Source: Gemmatimonadota bacterium (GTDB lineage: Bacteria; Gemmatimonadota; Gemmatimonadetes; Longimicrobiales; Gaopeijiaceae). Taken from it: a stretch of 63,225 nucleotides of DNA. Where the stretch lies: assembly GCA_028874995.1 (NCBI GenBank), contig JAPPGM010000013.1, forward strand, positions 1-63,225. Direction: 5' to 3'. The stretch's first letter is position 1; each line of letters opens with the position of its first letter. A program made the translations under genes and the position numbers. Positions 15,735 to 24,946 of the stretch are shown piece after piece. The notes beneath the pieces are model-generated. The model made no database searches and was not told where the DNA came from. It was given only the letters and a program-made list of their open reading frames with translations.

Positions 15735-17387
15735 ATGACCTGGTCCCGAAGGGACTTTGTACGAACGGGTTCGGCCTTCGCGGCGGCCGGGCTGTTCGGC
15801 TTCGATTCGACCTTGCTGAAGGATCCGTATGAGGCGGCGCGCAAGTACCGCCCCTTCCGGCCGCTTCTCCAGGACCCCGACGTGCGCGCGATCGCGGCGG
15901 CCGCGCTCGATGCGGCAAAGGGCGCCGGCGCACGCTACGCGGATGTGCGCGTGGCGAGCGGGGCGACCCGCAGAACCATTGTGCAGAACCGCCAGGTGGG
16001 AACCCAGCTTATCGCCGGCTCGCTGAATTTCGGCGTGCGCGTGCTCGTGGACGGGGCGTGGGGCTTTGCGTCGTCAACGATCGTTACCGAGGAGGAAGCG
16101 GCCCGGGTTGCGCAGCTCGCGGTGCGCCAGTCGTCGCTGAACCCCTGGGGGAAGACGCGCACGCTGGAGCTCGCCCCGGCTCCGGTGGTGTCCGACGGCC
16201 AATGGGAGACGCCGATCGACACCGACCCCTGGAACTACACCATCCAGGACCAGCTGGAGCTTCAGATCGAGGCGAACGAGGCGATCATCAAGGTCGGAGA
16301 GGCGCGCGGGATGCCCGGTGTCACCGCTTTCTCCGACTTCCTCTTCGGCAAGAGCGATGTCGTGTTCGCGTCGAGCGAGGGGTCGTACATCGCGCAGCGG
16401 TTCCACGGCTTCGGCAACAACTACCTCGCCCAGGTGATGTCGGACGACCGCATGACCTTCGGCTCCAGCAGCCCGGAATCGTTCAGGACGGGCGGCTATG
16501 GCTGGGAGGCGATCGACGGGGTTCCATTCGCGGCGGACGCCGAGCAGACGGTGGACGACGCCATCATGAAGATGAACGCGAAGGAGCCCGATGTCGGTCG
16601 CTACGACCTGGTCCTCGACTCGTCCGCCGTGTCGTCGGTCTTCAATTCCTCGATCGTGAACGCGCTCGAGTTCGACCGGGTGCTCGGCTACGAGATGCAC
16701 GCGGGCGGGACCAGCTACCTCGCGCCGCCGGAGGAGGTGCTGGGGCAATTCTCCTTCAACAACCCGAAGCTGAACGTGCGGGCCACCGGGTCGGCGCCAC
16801 GGGCGGGCGGCATGTACAGGTGGGACGTCGAAGGGGTGGCGCCCGCCGACTACCAGCTCATCCGGGAGGGGGTGCTGGTCGACTACTTCACCACCCGCGA
16901 GTTCGCGCCGCAGCTTGAGTGGTGGTACAAGCGCAACGGGATGCCCTTGGAGTCGCGGGGCACGGCCGGGTCGGCCGGATCGGTGGTCATCCAGGTCGTG
17001 GCGCCGAGCATCGCGATCATGGACCCCGGCGAAGAGGACGTCACCGTCGAGGAGATGATCGCCGAGACCGAGGACGGCATCTACATCCACCGCGGCGGCT
17101 TCGGCTACGTGGATCCGCCCATGCTCAACCTGCAGTTCTCGGCGAGCGGGATGGCCCACGAGATCCGCGACGGCAAGCTCGGCGAAGCCCTCAACCGTCC
17201 CGCGTTCCTGGCCCGAACCCCCGACTTCTGGCGTTCGATGGACATGATCGGAGGCCAGAGCACCTTCAGTTACCAGGGCGGCGGGACCGGCAAGGGCGAT
17301 CCGTTCCAGAACATCGGGCGCACGGTGGGAGCGCCGGCGGCCCGGTTCAGAGAAATCAACGTCTTCACCTACGGGAGGCGGTCATGA
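15735..17387 (+). CDS. Tat-exported TldD-like protein, copy 2
   Basis: A 550-residue tandem duplicate of the preceding gene, with its own twin-arginine signal (SRRDFVRTGSAFAAAGLFGF) and the same altered metal-site segment (LGYEMHAGGTSYLAPP). Differences cluster in the leader, in the loop around TAFSDFLFGKSDVVFASSEG and near the C-terminus (GGQSTFSYQGGGTGKGD). The shorter spacer of 82 bases between the two copies carries a GGGAGG site upstream of the start. Its stop overlaps the start of the tldE-like gene (ATGA). Two catalytic-type subunits and one partner subunit suggest alternative complexes. Confidence 0.85.
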   Translation: MTWSRRDFVRTGSAFAAAGLFGFDSTLLKDPYEAARKYRPFRPLLQDPDVRAIAAAALDAAKGAGARYADVRVASGATRRTIVQNRQVGTQLIAGSLNFGVRVLVDGAWGFASSTIVTEEEAARVAQLAVRQSSLNPWGKTRTLELAPAPVVSDGQWETPIDTDPWNYTIQDQLELQIEANEAIIKVGEARGMPGVTAFSDFLFGKSDVVFASSEGSYIAQRFHGFGNNYLAQVMSDDRMTFGSSSPESFRTGGYGWEAIDGVPFAADAEQTVDDAIMKMNAKEPDVGRYDLVLDSSAVSSVFNSSIVNALEFDRVLGYEMHAGGTSYLAPPEEVLGQFSFNNPKLNVRATGSAPRAGGMYRWDVEGVAPADYQLIREGVLVDYFTTREFAPQLEWWYKRNGMPLESRGTAGSAGSVVIQVVAPSIAIMDPGEEDVTVEEMIAETEDGIYIHRGGFGYVDPPMLNLQFSASGMAHEIRDGKLGEALNRPAFLARTPDFWRSMDMIGGQSTFSYQGGGTGKGDPFQNIGRTVGAPAARFREINVFTYGRRS

Positions 17388-18766
17388 GCAAGCGAAACAA
17401 CACGACCACGCCGGCCGGAGCGAGCACGGCCAGGATCCTCTCGAAGGACGAGGCCATGGCGATCGCGCAGAAGGTGCTCGACTTCGCCGATCCGAGCGCG
17501 GACACGATCGTCAACGTGCAGCTGAGCAACACGCAGAACTCGCGCTTCTCGCGCAACGAGATCACGACCCAGCTCGACGCGTCGCTCGGCCAGGTGACGG
17601 TCACCTCGATGATGAACGGCAAAACGGCCAACGGGGTCACCCAGCGCTTTGACGACGACGGACTCCTGGAGGCCGTGCGCTGGGCCGAGGAAGCCACGCG
17701 GGACGGTCCCGGCGAGCACGGGACGAGCCGACTCATCCAGCCGCGCGACTACCCCGTCCCCCCCGGCCTGTGGTCGGAGGCGAGCCGCGCGGTCGACATC
17801 GAGGACCGGATCCAGAGGGCGGTGAGCGCGATCGAGGGGACCGACGGGTACGTCTCGGCGGGCACGGTCGACCTGAACGTCGCGTCGATGCTGGTGGCGA
17901 ACTCGGCCGGCCTGGTCGGCTACTGCCGCAGCACGAACGGCTCCCTCTCCCTCACGGCCCGCACGAGCGACAACACCGGGTCGGGCTGGGCCGGCAAGGC
18001 GATCTACGACTTCAACGACCTGGACGGCGGCGCAATCGCAAGCCGGGCCACCGACAAGGCGGATCGCTCCCGCGAGCCGCAGGCCATCGAGCCGGCGCGC
18101 TACACGGTGATCCTGGAGCCGGACGCGTACGCGCAGATGATCTTCTTCATGATGCAGTACCACATGGATCTGCCATCCGCCCAGTCGGGCTTCTCGGTCT
18201 GGGCGGCCCCGAACGGGGAAACCAAGATCGGGCAGCAGGTCTTCGACGACCGGCTCTCGTTCGTGTCGGATCCCATGGACCCGGACGGACCCTTCTGTCC
18301 CTTCAATCCGGTGGGCGTGCCGTTCGACCAGACCTATTGGGTACGGGACGGCATCCTCCGCGAACTGAGCTACGGGGACGATACCGCTATGGAGCGCGGC
18401 CGGGACTATCCGCTGGCGAATCCGGTTGCGGTGCGGCTGCAACCCAGGGCGGGGACGACGCTGACCACCCTCGACGAAATGATCGCGACCTGCGACCGGG
18501 GCATCTACGTGACCCGCCTGACCACGGGGTTCGCCGACTTCCGGCGGCTGGTCTTCACCGGCGTGACGCGCGACGGGACCTGGCTGGTCGAGCGCGGAAG
18601 GATCACCCGGCCGATCGCCAACATGCGCTACGTGGATTCCCACATGTTCTTCCTCAACAACCTGGAAGCGATCGGAGAGCCCGTGCTGACCGCGGGAGGC
18701 AGCTTCGTGCTTCCGCCGGTCCGGTCCCGCGACTTCAACTTCACGGCGATCGCCGATGCGGTCTGA
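17384..18766 (+). CDS. TldE/PmbA-like partner protein
   Basis: A 460-residue protein of the same superfamily, without an obvious signal peptide. It starts at ATG 17384, overlapping the previous stop by 4 bases and preceded by GGGAGG. Family blocks include DTIVNVQLSNTQNSRFSRNEITTQ, YCRSTNGSLSLTARTSDNTGSGWAG, RYTVILEPDAYAQMIFFMM and TTLTTLDEMIATCDRGIYVTRL. It lacks a HExxxH motif, as TldE proteins do. A puzzle is that its two TldD-like neighbours carry Tat signals while it seems to have none; co-export on a Tat partner is possible. Its 3' end overlaps moxR by 11 bases. Confidence 0.82.
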   Translation: MSKRNNTTTPAGASTARILSKDEAMAIAQKVLDFADPSADTIVNVQLSNTQNSRFSRNEITTQLDASLGQVTVTSMMNGKTANGVTQRFDDDGLLEAVRWAEEATRDGPGEHGTSRLIQPRDYPVPPGLWSEASRAVDIEDRIQRAVSAIEGTDGYVSAGTVDLNVASMLVANSAGLVGYCRSTNGSLSLTARTSDNTGSGWAGKAIYDFNDLDGGAIASRATDKADRSREPQAIEPARYTVILEPDAYAQMIFFMMQYHMDLPSAQSGFSVWAAPNGETKIGQQVFDDRLSFVSDPMDPDGPFCPFNPVGVPFDQTYWVRDGILRELSYGDDTAMERGRDYPLANPVAVRLQPRAGTTLTTLDEMIATCDRGIYVTRLTTGFADFRRLVFTGVTRDGTWLVERGRITRPIANMRYVDSHMFFLNNLEAIGEPVLTAGGSFVLPPVRSRDFNFTAIADAV

Positions 18767-19835
18767 GGCGGCGGTGATCCCAGGTCCGGGAACGGCAACG
18801 GAGCCATCGGGAGACGGGGCCAAGGCCGCTCCGGCCGCCGCCATGTCCAGAGACGAACTGCTGGCCGGTGTCACACGGCTCAAGGGCGAGGTGGGCAAGG
18901 TCATCGTCGGCCAGGAGCAGGTGATCGAGGAGGTCCTGCTCGCGATCCTGGCCGGCGGGCACGCGCTCCTGGTGGGTGTTCCGGGACTGGCCAAGACCCT
19001 GTTGATCCAGACGATCTCGCGGGCCATGTCGCTCGACTTCCGGCGGATCCAGTTCACGCCCGACCTTGTTCCCAGCGACATCACGGGGACCGAGGTGATG
19101 GAGGAGGACACGGCCACAGGGCACCGCTCCTTCCGCTTCGTCCCCGGCCCGATCTTCGCCAACATCATCCTGGCCGACGAGATCAACCGCGCACCCCCCC
19201 GCACCCAGGCGGCCATGCTCGAAGCCATGCAGGAGCGCCACGTCTCGGCCGGGGGCGAGACCATGGACCTGCCGCGGCCCTTCTTCGTCCTTGCCACGCA
19301 GAATCCGATCGAGCAGGAGGGGACCTACCCGCTTCCGGAAGCGCAGCTGGACCGGTTCCTCTTCGACATCCGCGTGGGGTATCCGTCGCAGGGGGAGGAG
19401 GTGGGGATTCTGAGGGCGACCACGGCGGTGGGCGACGCCGAGATCGAGCCGGTTCTGGACGGACCGGGACTGCTGGCGCTCAACCACCTCATCCGCGAGG
19501 TGGCCGCGCCGGAGCCCGCGCTCGAATACGCGGCGGCGCTGGCGCGCGCCACCCGGCCGGCCGAACCGGAAGCGCCGGAGCTGGTGCGGCAGTACGTGCG
19601 CTGGGGGGCGGGTCCGCGCGCGGGGCAGGCGCTGATCCTGGGCGGCAAGGCGCACGCCCTCCTGGACGGACGGCTGAACGTGTCCCCGGAGGACATCCAG
19701 CGCGTGCTGCACCCCGCCATGCGCCACCGGGTGCTTCCCAACTTCGCCGCCGAGGCCGAGGGGATCACGATCGAGGGCATCATCGACCACCTCCTCGAAG
19801 CGGTTCCCCCGCCGAAGAGCCGCATCCCGGCGTAG
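18756..19835 (+). CDS. moxR: MoxR-family AAA+ ATPase
   Basis: This 359-residue MoxR ATPase has Walker A GVPGLAKT at residues 74-81, Walker B ILADEINRAPPRTQAA, sensor-1 FFVLATQNPIEQEGTYPLPEAQLDRF and the arginine-finger region typical of the family. The first 29 residues are Ala/Pro-rich and M30 is an alternative start. MoxR proteins act as chaperones that mature partner complexes and are nearly always encoded next to DUF58 and von Willebrand A proteins, as here. The overlap with the tldE-like gene means the two systems are translated from one mRNA. Confidence 0.95.
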   Translation: MRSEAAVIPGPGTATEPSGDGAKAAPAAAMSRDELLAGVTRLKGEVGKVIVGQEQVIEEVLLAILAGGHALLVGVPGLAKTLLIQTISRAMSLDFRRIQFTPDLVPSDITGTEVMEEDTATGHRSFRFVPGPIFANIILADEINRAPPRTQAAMLEAMQERHVSAGGETMDLPRPFFVLATQNPIEQEGTYPLPEAQLDRFLFDIRVGYPSQGEEVGILRATTAVGDAEIEPVLDGPGLLALNHLIREVAAPEPALEYAAALARATRPAEPEAPELVRQYVRWGAGPRAGQALILGGKAHALLDGRLNVSPEDIQRVLHPAMRHRVLPNFAAEAEGITIEGIIDHLLEAVPPPKSRIPA

Positions 19836-19915
19836 CGGCCCGTGACAGAGCTGACGGCTGCAACCGGCTTCGCGCGGCCCGCGACAAAGGTCCCCCCGCG
19901 CGAGGGTCGATTCCC

Positions 19916-20800
19916 ATGAACGCGGCCGACGGAGCGCTCCTCGACGCCGTGCGTTCGCTGCGCTGGCCCGCCCGCCTCAAAGCGCCGGCGGGGCTGGCAG
20001 GGGACCACCGTTCCTGGATGCGGGGCATCTCGACCGAGTTCGAGGACTACCGCGCCTACCGGCCGGGGGACGAGGTGAGCAAGATCGACTGGAAGCTCCT
20101 CGCCCGCCGCGACCGCGCCTACATCCGTCTGTCCACGGAGCAGACGGTGCTGCCCACCATGGTCGTCCTGGACGCGTCGGCTTCCATGGCCTTCCCTGCG
20201 GCAACGCTGGAGAAGTGGCACTTCGCCCGCCACATCGCCATCGGCCTGGCCTCGGCGGCCCACACCGGCCGCGACCCCGTGGGCATCGCGGTCGCCACCG
20301 CGGAGCCCGGCGGCCACTATCTCCCGGCACGAACCCGGCGCGGTATCGTCCACCAGATCCTCGCGCTGCTGGGCACCGTCGACCCGGCCGGCACCCCACG
20401 TCTGGCCCCCGTCTTCGACGCCGTGGCCCGGCGGAATCCCCGCGCGCGCATCGCCGTCGTGAGCGATTTCCTGGGCGACGCCGCCGAGCTCCTCAATCTG
20501 GCCACTCAGAGGTCGGCCGCGGGACGGGAGGTGCACGCCATACACACTATACACACTACCGAGATCTCCCCCCCCACCCGCCCCGCCCTCGTCGTCGACC
20601 CCGAAGCGGCGCAGCTCAAACGCCCCCTGACCGATCTCTCGCGGATCCGCTACCTGGAGAACTTCGGCGCGTGGCGCGAACGGCTGGCCCGGGACTGGCG
20701 CATGGCCGGCGCCTCGTACACCGAGGTGGTGACCGGCCAGCGGGCGGCGCAGGCCGTGCAGCGGATCGTGCGTCCCCCCGAAACGGCGAGCCGCCCGTGA
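19916..20800 (+). CDS. DUF58 protein (von Willebrand A-like)
   Basis: A 294-residue DUF58-family protein. The family signature GISTEFEDYRAYRPGDEVSKIDWKLLARRDRAYIR is intact, and a MIDAS-like metal site, DASASM, appears near residue 86. Later conserved blocks are HFARHIAIGLASAAH and RIAVVSDFLGDAAELL. DUF58 proteins are predicted clients of MoxR. Its stop overlaps the GTG start of the BatA-like gene (GTGA). Confidence 0.93.
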   Translation: MNAADGALLDAVRSLRWPARLKAPAGLAGDHRSWMRGISTEFEDYRAYRPGDEVSKIDWKLLARRDRAYIRLSTEQTVLPTMVVLDASASMAFPAATLEKWHFARHIAIGLASAAHTGRDPVGIAVATAEPGGHYLPARTRRGIVHQILALLGTVDPAGTPRLAPVFDAVARRNPRARIAVVSDFLGDAAELLNLATQRSAAGREVHAIHTIHTTEISPPTRPALVVDPEAAQLKRPLTDLSRIRYLENFGAWRERLARDWRMAGASYTEVVTGQRAAQAVQRIVRPPETASRP

Positions 20801-22266
20801 TCTTCCTGGCCCCCGTCTACCTCATCGCTGCCGGCGCCGTCGCGGCCGGGGTCGTGGCGCTCCACTTCCTCTCCACCCGGGAGCCCGACACCGACCTGCT
20901 CCCCACCACCCGGTTCATCCCGAAGGTGCCGGTGCAGGCGACCACCATCACCGTGCGCTTCACCGACCCCTGGCTGCTCGTGCTGCGTGTATTGCTGATC
21001 CTGCTTCTGGGGGCGGCGCTGGCGCGCCCTCTCATTCATCCGCTCTCGGCGCCGGTGGCACGTATCGCGGTGGTGGACGTGTCGCGGGCGGTGGGGAGTG
21101 CGCGTGAGCTGGCGGACAGTGCGAGGGGGTATGTCGAGGGCGCGGCGGCGGTGGTGTTCTTCGACCGCGAGGCGCGCGAGGTGGGGGGCGGGGCGATGGA
21201 TTCGCTGGACGCGCTGGCCGAGGGGACCCCGGTTCCGGTGGTCGGGGGCGCCGGCCAGACTGTGGACTCACCTGGGGTGCCCGCCGACGAAGAGACTCGC
21301 GATTCACCGGAGGGGGGGCCGGCCGGGGACGGGACCGGGACCCGGGGAGCCGCCAGCGAGGGACCGCGGCGGACCCGCGCCGAAAAGGGGTCGCTGTCGA
21401 GCGCCCTGATCGCCGCGCTCCGCACCGCGTCGAGGCTGCGCGACGGGGCCGACTCCCTGCAGCTGGTCGTGATTTCGCCCTTCGCGCGAGAGGAGCGGGA
21501 TGCCGCGACGGAGAGGATCCGGGCGCTGTGGCCGGGCCGCATCGAGGTGGTGAGGGTTGGGGGGGTGGGCCCCGCGGACGGTTTGCCGACGGGAGCGCGG
21601 ACCGCACTCGCCGACCCCGTACCCACGGGCACCGCCACCGAGTCGCCCGGGCAATCTCCGCGCGTCCGCGTCGAGTGGGCCGACTCCACCGCGTCCGAAT
21701 TCTGGACCGAACGCGAAACCCCGGACACCATCGCCGGAGTGCGCGCCGCCGACGCAGTGATGGTCTACCCCTTCGAGCGCCGCTGGCGGCCCGCGACCGT
21801 GACGCCCTCCGCACTTTCCGCAGCCGACCCGACCCCCGGCCCCGCCGAAAACACCCTAGTCTACGCCCGCTGGATGGACGGCGAGCCGGCCGCCTTCGAA
21901 CGCGCCACCGAAGACGGCTGCCTCCGCTCCATCGCGATCCCCCTCCCCACCGAGGGTGACGCGATCCTCCGCCCCGCCTTTCAGCGGTTCCTGGCCGGCC
22001 TGGACGCCCCGTGCGGTGAACCGGGCGATCCAACCCCCCTCTCCGACGCATTCCTAACCGCCTTCGCGGGCGACGGGCCGCTCGCCCCCGCGTCTGAAAT
22101 CGGACGCCAGGTGAAGCGGGTGACGCCCGCCGTCCCCTGGATCCTCGCCCTGGCCCTTCTGGTTGCACTCGCCGAGCACTGGGCCAGGCGACGGCTGGCG
22201 AAGGGGTCCGACACGGGACCCGCGAGCGGCCGCCAGCAGGTCCAACGCAAGAGGAGAGCGGCATGA
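20797..22266 (+). CDS. BatA-like membrane protein (aerotolerance regulator N-terminal domain)
   Basis: A 489-residue protein from GTG 20797. The N-terminus has the BatA layout: helix one (IFLAPVYLIAAGAVAAGVVALHFLS), the charged TREPDTDLLPTTRFIPKVPVQ and helix two (PWLLVLRVLLILLLGAALARPLI), followed by a divergent von Willebrand A-like domain opening with ARIAVVDVSRAVGS, where the MIDAS serines are not conserved. A Gly/Glu-rich low-complexity insert lies near residues 150-200. The C-terminal helix (VPWILALALLVALAEHWARRRLA) anchors the far end. It starts and ends with 4-base overlaps with its neighbours. Confidence 0.88.
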   Translation: MIFLAPVYLIAAGAVAAGVVALHFLSTREPDTDLLPTTRFIPKVPVQATTITVRFTDPWLLVLRVLLILLLGAALARPLIHPLSAPVARIAVVDVSRAVGSARELADSARGYVEGAAAVVFFDREAREVGGGAMDSLDALAEGTPVPVVGGAGQTVDSPGVPADEETRDSPEGGPAGDGTGTRGAASEGPRRTRAEKGSLSSALIAALRTASRLRDGADSLQLVVISPFAREERDAATERIRALWPGRIEVVRVGGVGPADGLPTGARTALADPVPTGTATESPGQSPRVRVEWADSTASEFWTERETPDTIAGVRAADAVMVYPFERRWRPATVTPSALSAADPTPGPAENTLVYARWMDGEPAAFERATEDGCLRSIAIPLPTEGDAILRPAFQRFLAGLDAPCGEPGDPTPLSDAFLTAFAGDGPLAPASEIGRQVKRVTPAVPWILALALLVALAEHWARRRLAKGSDTGPASGRQQVQRKRRAA

Positions 22267-24197
22267 CGCCCCTCCAGCAGGTCCAGCGCACCAAGCGGGG
22301 ACTCGGTCTCCTCACGAGCCTCACCGCCCTCTTCCTGGGAGCGGCCGTCACCTTCGGCGTCCTCCTGGCCGCAATGCTCCTCTCCCTCGCCCTCCCTCTC
22401 CCCCCCGGTGTCCGCCCCGCGATCCTCCCGGCAGCAATCGCGGCAGGCCTCGCCGCCCTCGTCGTCCTCCTCTGGCGCCGCCGCTTCGTCTGGTCGCTGC
22501 CCCGCGTCGCGCTATGGGTCGAGGAGCGCGCCCCGGAGCTTCGCTACGCCCTCGTCACGGCGATCGATCCACGCTACGCCGACCGTTTCGCCGAACTCCT
22601 GGCCCCCATCATCGCACGGGTCGATCCCGGAGCGTTCGTCAGGCGGGCCGCGCTGCGGTCACTCCTCCCGGCCGCATTCCTCCTCCTGGTCACCGGCGTC
22701 TCCTACTCGGCCGTCCCGCAGAACTGGCGCACCGCCGTGGTCGGATCAGGGGTGGACGCGACTACCGAAGTCACCGAGATGCCCAGCCGCCTGGAAGCGC
22801 TCCGCGGCTCGGTCACTCCACCCGCCTACGCCCGGCGAAGCGGACTGCGGCGCGAGGAGTTCGACGATCCGGCAACCATCGCCGGCCTCGCCGGAAGTAC
22901 CGTCGACCTGCACGGCGAAGGCATCCCCGACGGGATCGAGATCCTGCTCGGGGAGACCTCCCTGGAAGCGGCCCCGGAGGGCGACGACGGCTGGCAGTCC
23001 GCCTTCACCCTGCCCGATTCCGCCGTGGCTCTCGAGCTCACGGACCGGCACTACCGGCGGCTCGTGGTGATCGATCCCCGCCGGGACGCGACGCCCTCGG
23101 TCGAACTGCTGCTTCCCATGCGCGACACCACCGTGCGAACCATCGAGGGCGACATCGAACTCCGCGCGCGCATGAGCGACGACATCGGTCTCGGCGGAGC
23201 CTTCTTCGAGTCGATCGTGACGATGGGACAGGAGGAGGGACACATCACCTTCCGCCGCGACACGCTCGAGCGCCACGACCTCGACAACGCCCGGAGCGGG
23301 GAGTTCTCGCTCACCCTGCCCCTGGCCCATTTCCGGCTCCAGGAGGGCGACATGCTCTCGCTACGCGCCGTCACCTTCGACAACAACACGCTGACGGGCC
23401 CCAGCTACACGACCTCAGAGACGCGTGTCCTGCGCCTCGCCACTTCGTCGGAGTACGATTCGCTCGCCATCGAAGGCGCGCCGCCGCCCGACGACAGCCT
23501 CTTCCTGAGCCTGCGATACATCATCCAGCTCACCGAGGAGATCCACGACGAGAGGCGCACCATGCCGCGGGACCTCTTCGTGGATTCGGCCCAGTCGATC
23601 GGGATACAGCTACGGCGCGTCATCCGCACCGTGGAGATGATGCAGCGGGAGTGGACGATGGAGGGCGTCTTCGACCCCAACCCGCTCCTGGCGGAGGCTC
23701 ACGAAGCCCTCTGGGAAGGCGTGCGCGCGCTCTACATCGCCGAAACCGGGGAGGCGCTGCCGCCCATGTGGGCCGCACTCAAGCTGCTGCAGGAGTTCGC
23801 ACTGATGGAACGGTACTATTTCCGGGGCCAGCCTCCCGAACTCATCGTCAACCTCGGGCGGGTCCGCATGCAAGGGAAGGACACTGGGTACGCCGCGCCG
23901 CGTTCCCGGCGGGAGATGTCCGGCGAGAAGCAGCGGGAACTGCTGGCCAGCTACGTGGAGTCCGTGCGCCTGCTGGAAGCCGCTCCCGACAGCGCCATGA
24001 ACACGCTCATGCGCATGCAGGTGGAAGCGTTGCGGGAATTCCCCGCCCTGGCCTCGGTGCTGGGAGAAGCCGTCGCGGCCATTCGGGCCGGCGAGGATGC
24101 GACCGCGCCGCTCGCCGAGGTGCGCCGTTCGCTCGAGGGCAGGACAATCATCAGGAGACGTCTCACATCGTGGAGTGCGCTATGGGAGAAACGGTGA
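22263..24197 (+). CDS. DUF4175-like membrane protein
   Basis: A 644-residue protein with two N-terminal membrane helices (about residues 15-70), a short cytosolic stretch and a third helix near 140 (LLPAAFLLLVTGVSYSAV), then a long periplasmic region. That region contains beta-sandwich parts (VTPPAYARRSGLRREEF ... STVDLHGEGIP, ELRARMSDDIGLGGAFFE) and a helical tail rich in Glu/Arg (SLRYIIQLTEEIHDERRTM). This matches DUF4175-type proteins found in the same operon in many bacteria. Function is unknown. The stop overlaps the start of the DUF4159 gene (TGATG). Confidence 0.82.
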   Translation: MTPLQQVQRTKRGLGLLTSLTALFLGAAVTFGVLLAAMLLSLALPLPPGVRPAILPAAIAAGLAALVVLLWRRRFVWSLPRVALWVEERAPELRYALVTAIDPRYADRFAELLAPIIARVDPGAFVRRAALRSLLPAAFLLLVTGVSYSAVPQNWRTAVVGSGVDATTEVTEMPSRLEALRGSVTPPAYARRSGLRREEFDDPATIAGLAGSTVDLHGEGIPDGIEILLGETSLEAAPEGDDGWQSAFTLPDSAVALELTDRHYRRLVVIDPRRDATPSVELLLPMRDTTVRTIEGDIELRARMSDDIGLGGAFFESIVTMGQEEGHITFRRDTLERHDLDNARSGEFSLTLPLAHFRLQEGDMLSLRAVTFDNNTLTGPSYTTSETRVLRLATSSEYDSLAIEGAPPPDDSLFLSLRYIIQLTEEIHDERRTMPRDLFVDSAQSIGIQLRRVIRTVEMMQREWTMEGVFDPNPLLAEAHEALWEGVRALYIAETGEALPPMWAALKLLQEFALMERYYFRGQPPELIVNLGRVRMQGKDTGYAAPRSRREMSGEKQRELLASYVESVRLLEAAPDSAMNTLMRMQVEALREFPALASVLGEAVAAIRAGEDATAPLAEVRRSLEGRTIIRRRLTSWSALWEKR

Positions 24198-24946
24198 TGG
24201 AGCCGGTTGCGGGTATTGACCATCCCTGGGCGCGCAACGTCGAGGGCTCGCCCGCCTCCGGCCAGCAGGCCACTCGTGTTCCCCCCAACATGGATCCCCA
24301 CCACTCACCCCCCGCTCCTCCCCTCCCCGCCCAGGAGTTCCGCTGGACCTCGGTCCAGTACGAGGTGGGCGACTGGGAGAGCGGGCTGGGCATGGTGGCC
24401 AACCTCATCGACACCATCGCCCGCTACACCGTGCTGCCGGTGGCGCCGCGCGGGAGCATCGTGCCGCTCGGGAGCCGTCAGATCTTCGAGCACCCCTTCG
24501 TGTGGTTCACCGGCCACTTCCCACTCGCCTTCACCGAACAGGAACGCGAAAACCTGCTCGAGTACGTCGACCGGGGCGGCTTCATCGTCATGGACGACCA
24601 CAACCACGACATCGACGGCGAGTTCCACAAGACCGCCCACGAGGAGATCGCCAGGACCTTCGGGCCGGACGCGCTCCAGGAGATCCCCAACGATCACGAG
24701 CTCTACACCAAGTTCTTCGAGTTCGACCGTGGGCCGCCCGCGACCTCCCACGAGCTGAACGGCTGGGGTGACAACCTCCTGCACCGGCACCTCTACGGCG
24801 TCTTCCGCGGCGAACGAATCTCACTCCTGTACAGCAGCAAGGACTACACCTCGGAGTGGTCCTTCGGCCCCGACACCAAGCGGTTCATCGCCGTCGATCC
24901 CACGCGCTTCGGCGTCAACCTGGTCGTCTATGCCCTCACCAGCTGA
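24197..24946 (+). CDS. DUF4159-domain protein
   Basis: A 249-residue protein. After a proline-rich N-terminus, a DUF4159 domain runs from about residue 50: FRWTSVQYEVGDWESG, HPFVWFTGHFPLAFTEQERENLLEYVDRGGFIVMDD, then a histidine-rich stretch (HNHDIDGEFHKTAHEEI) and RFIAVDPTRFGVNLVVYAL. DUF4159 has a glutamine-amidotransferase-like fold and regularly follows MoxR, DUF58 and BatA genes. No signal peptide is seen with this start; an ATG at 24182 is also in frame. Confidence 0.88.
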   Translation: MEPVAGIDHPWARNVEGSPASGQQATRVPPNMDPHHSPPAPPLPAQEFRWTSVQYEVGDWESGLGMVANLIDTIARYTVLPVAPRGSIVPLGSRQIFEHPFVWFTGHFPLAFTEQERENLLEYVDRGGFIVMDDHNHDIDGEFHKTAHEEIARTFGPDALQEIPNDHELYTKFFEFDRGPPATSHELNGWGDNLLHRHLYGVFRGERISLLYSSKDYTSEWSFGPDTKRFIAVDPTRFGVNLVVYALTS

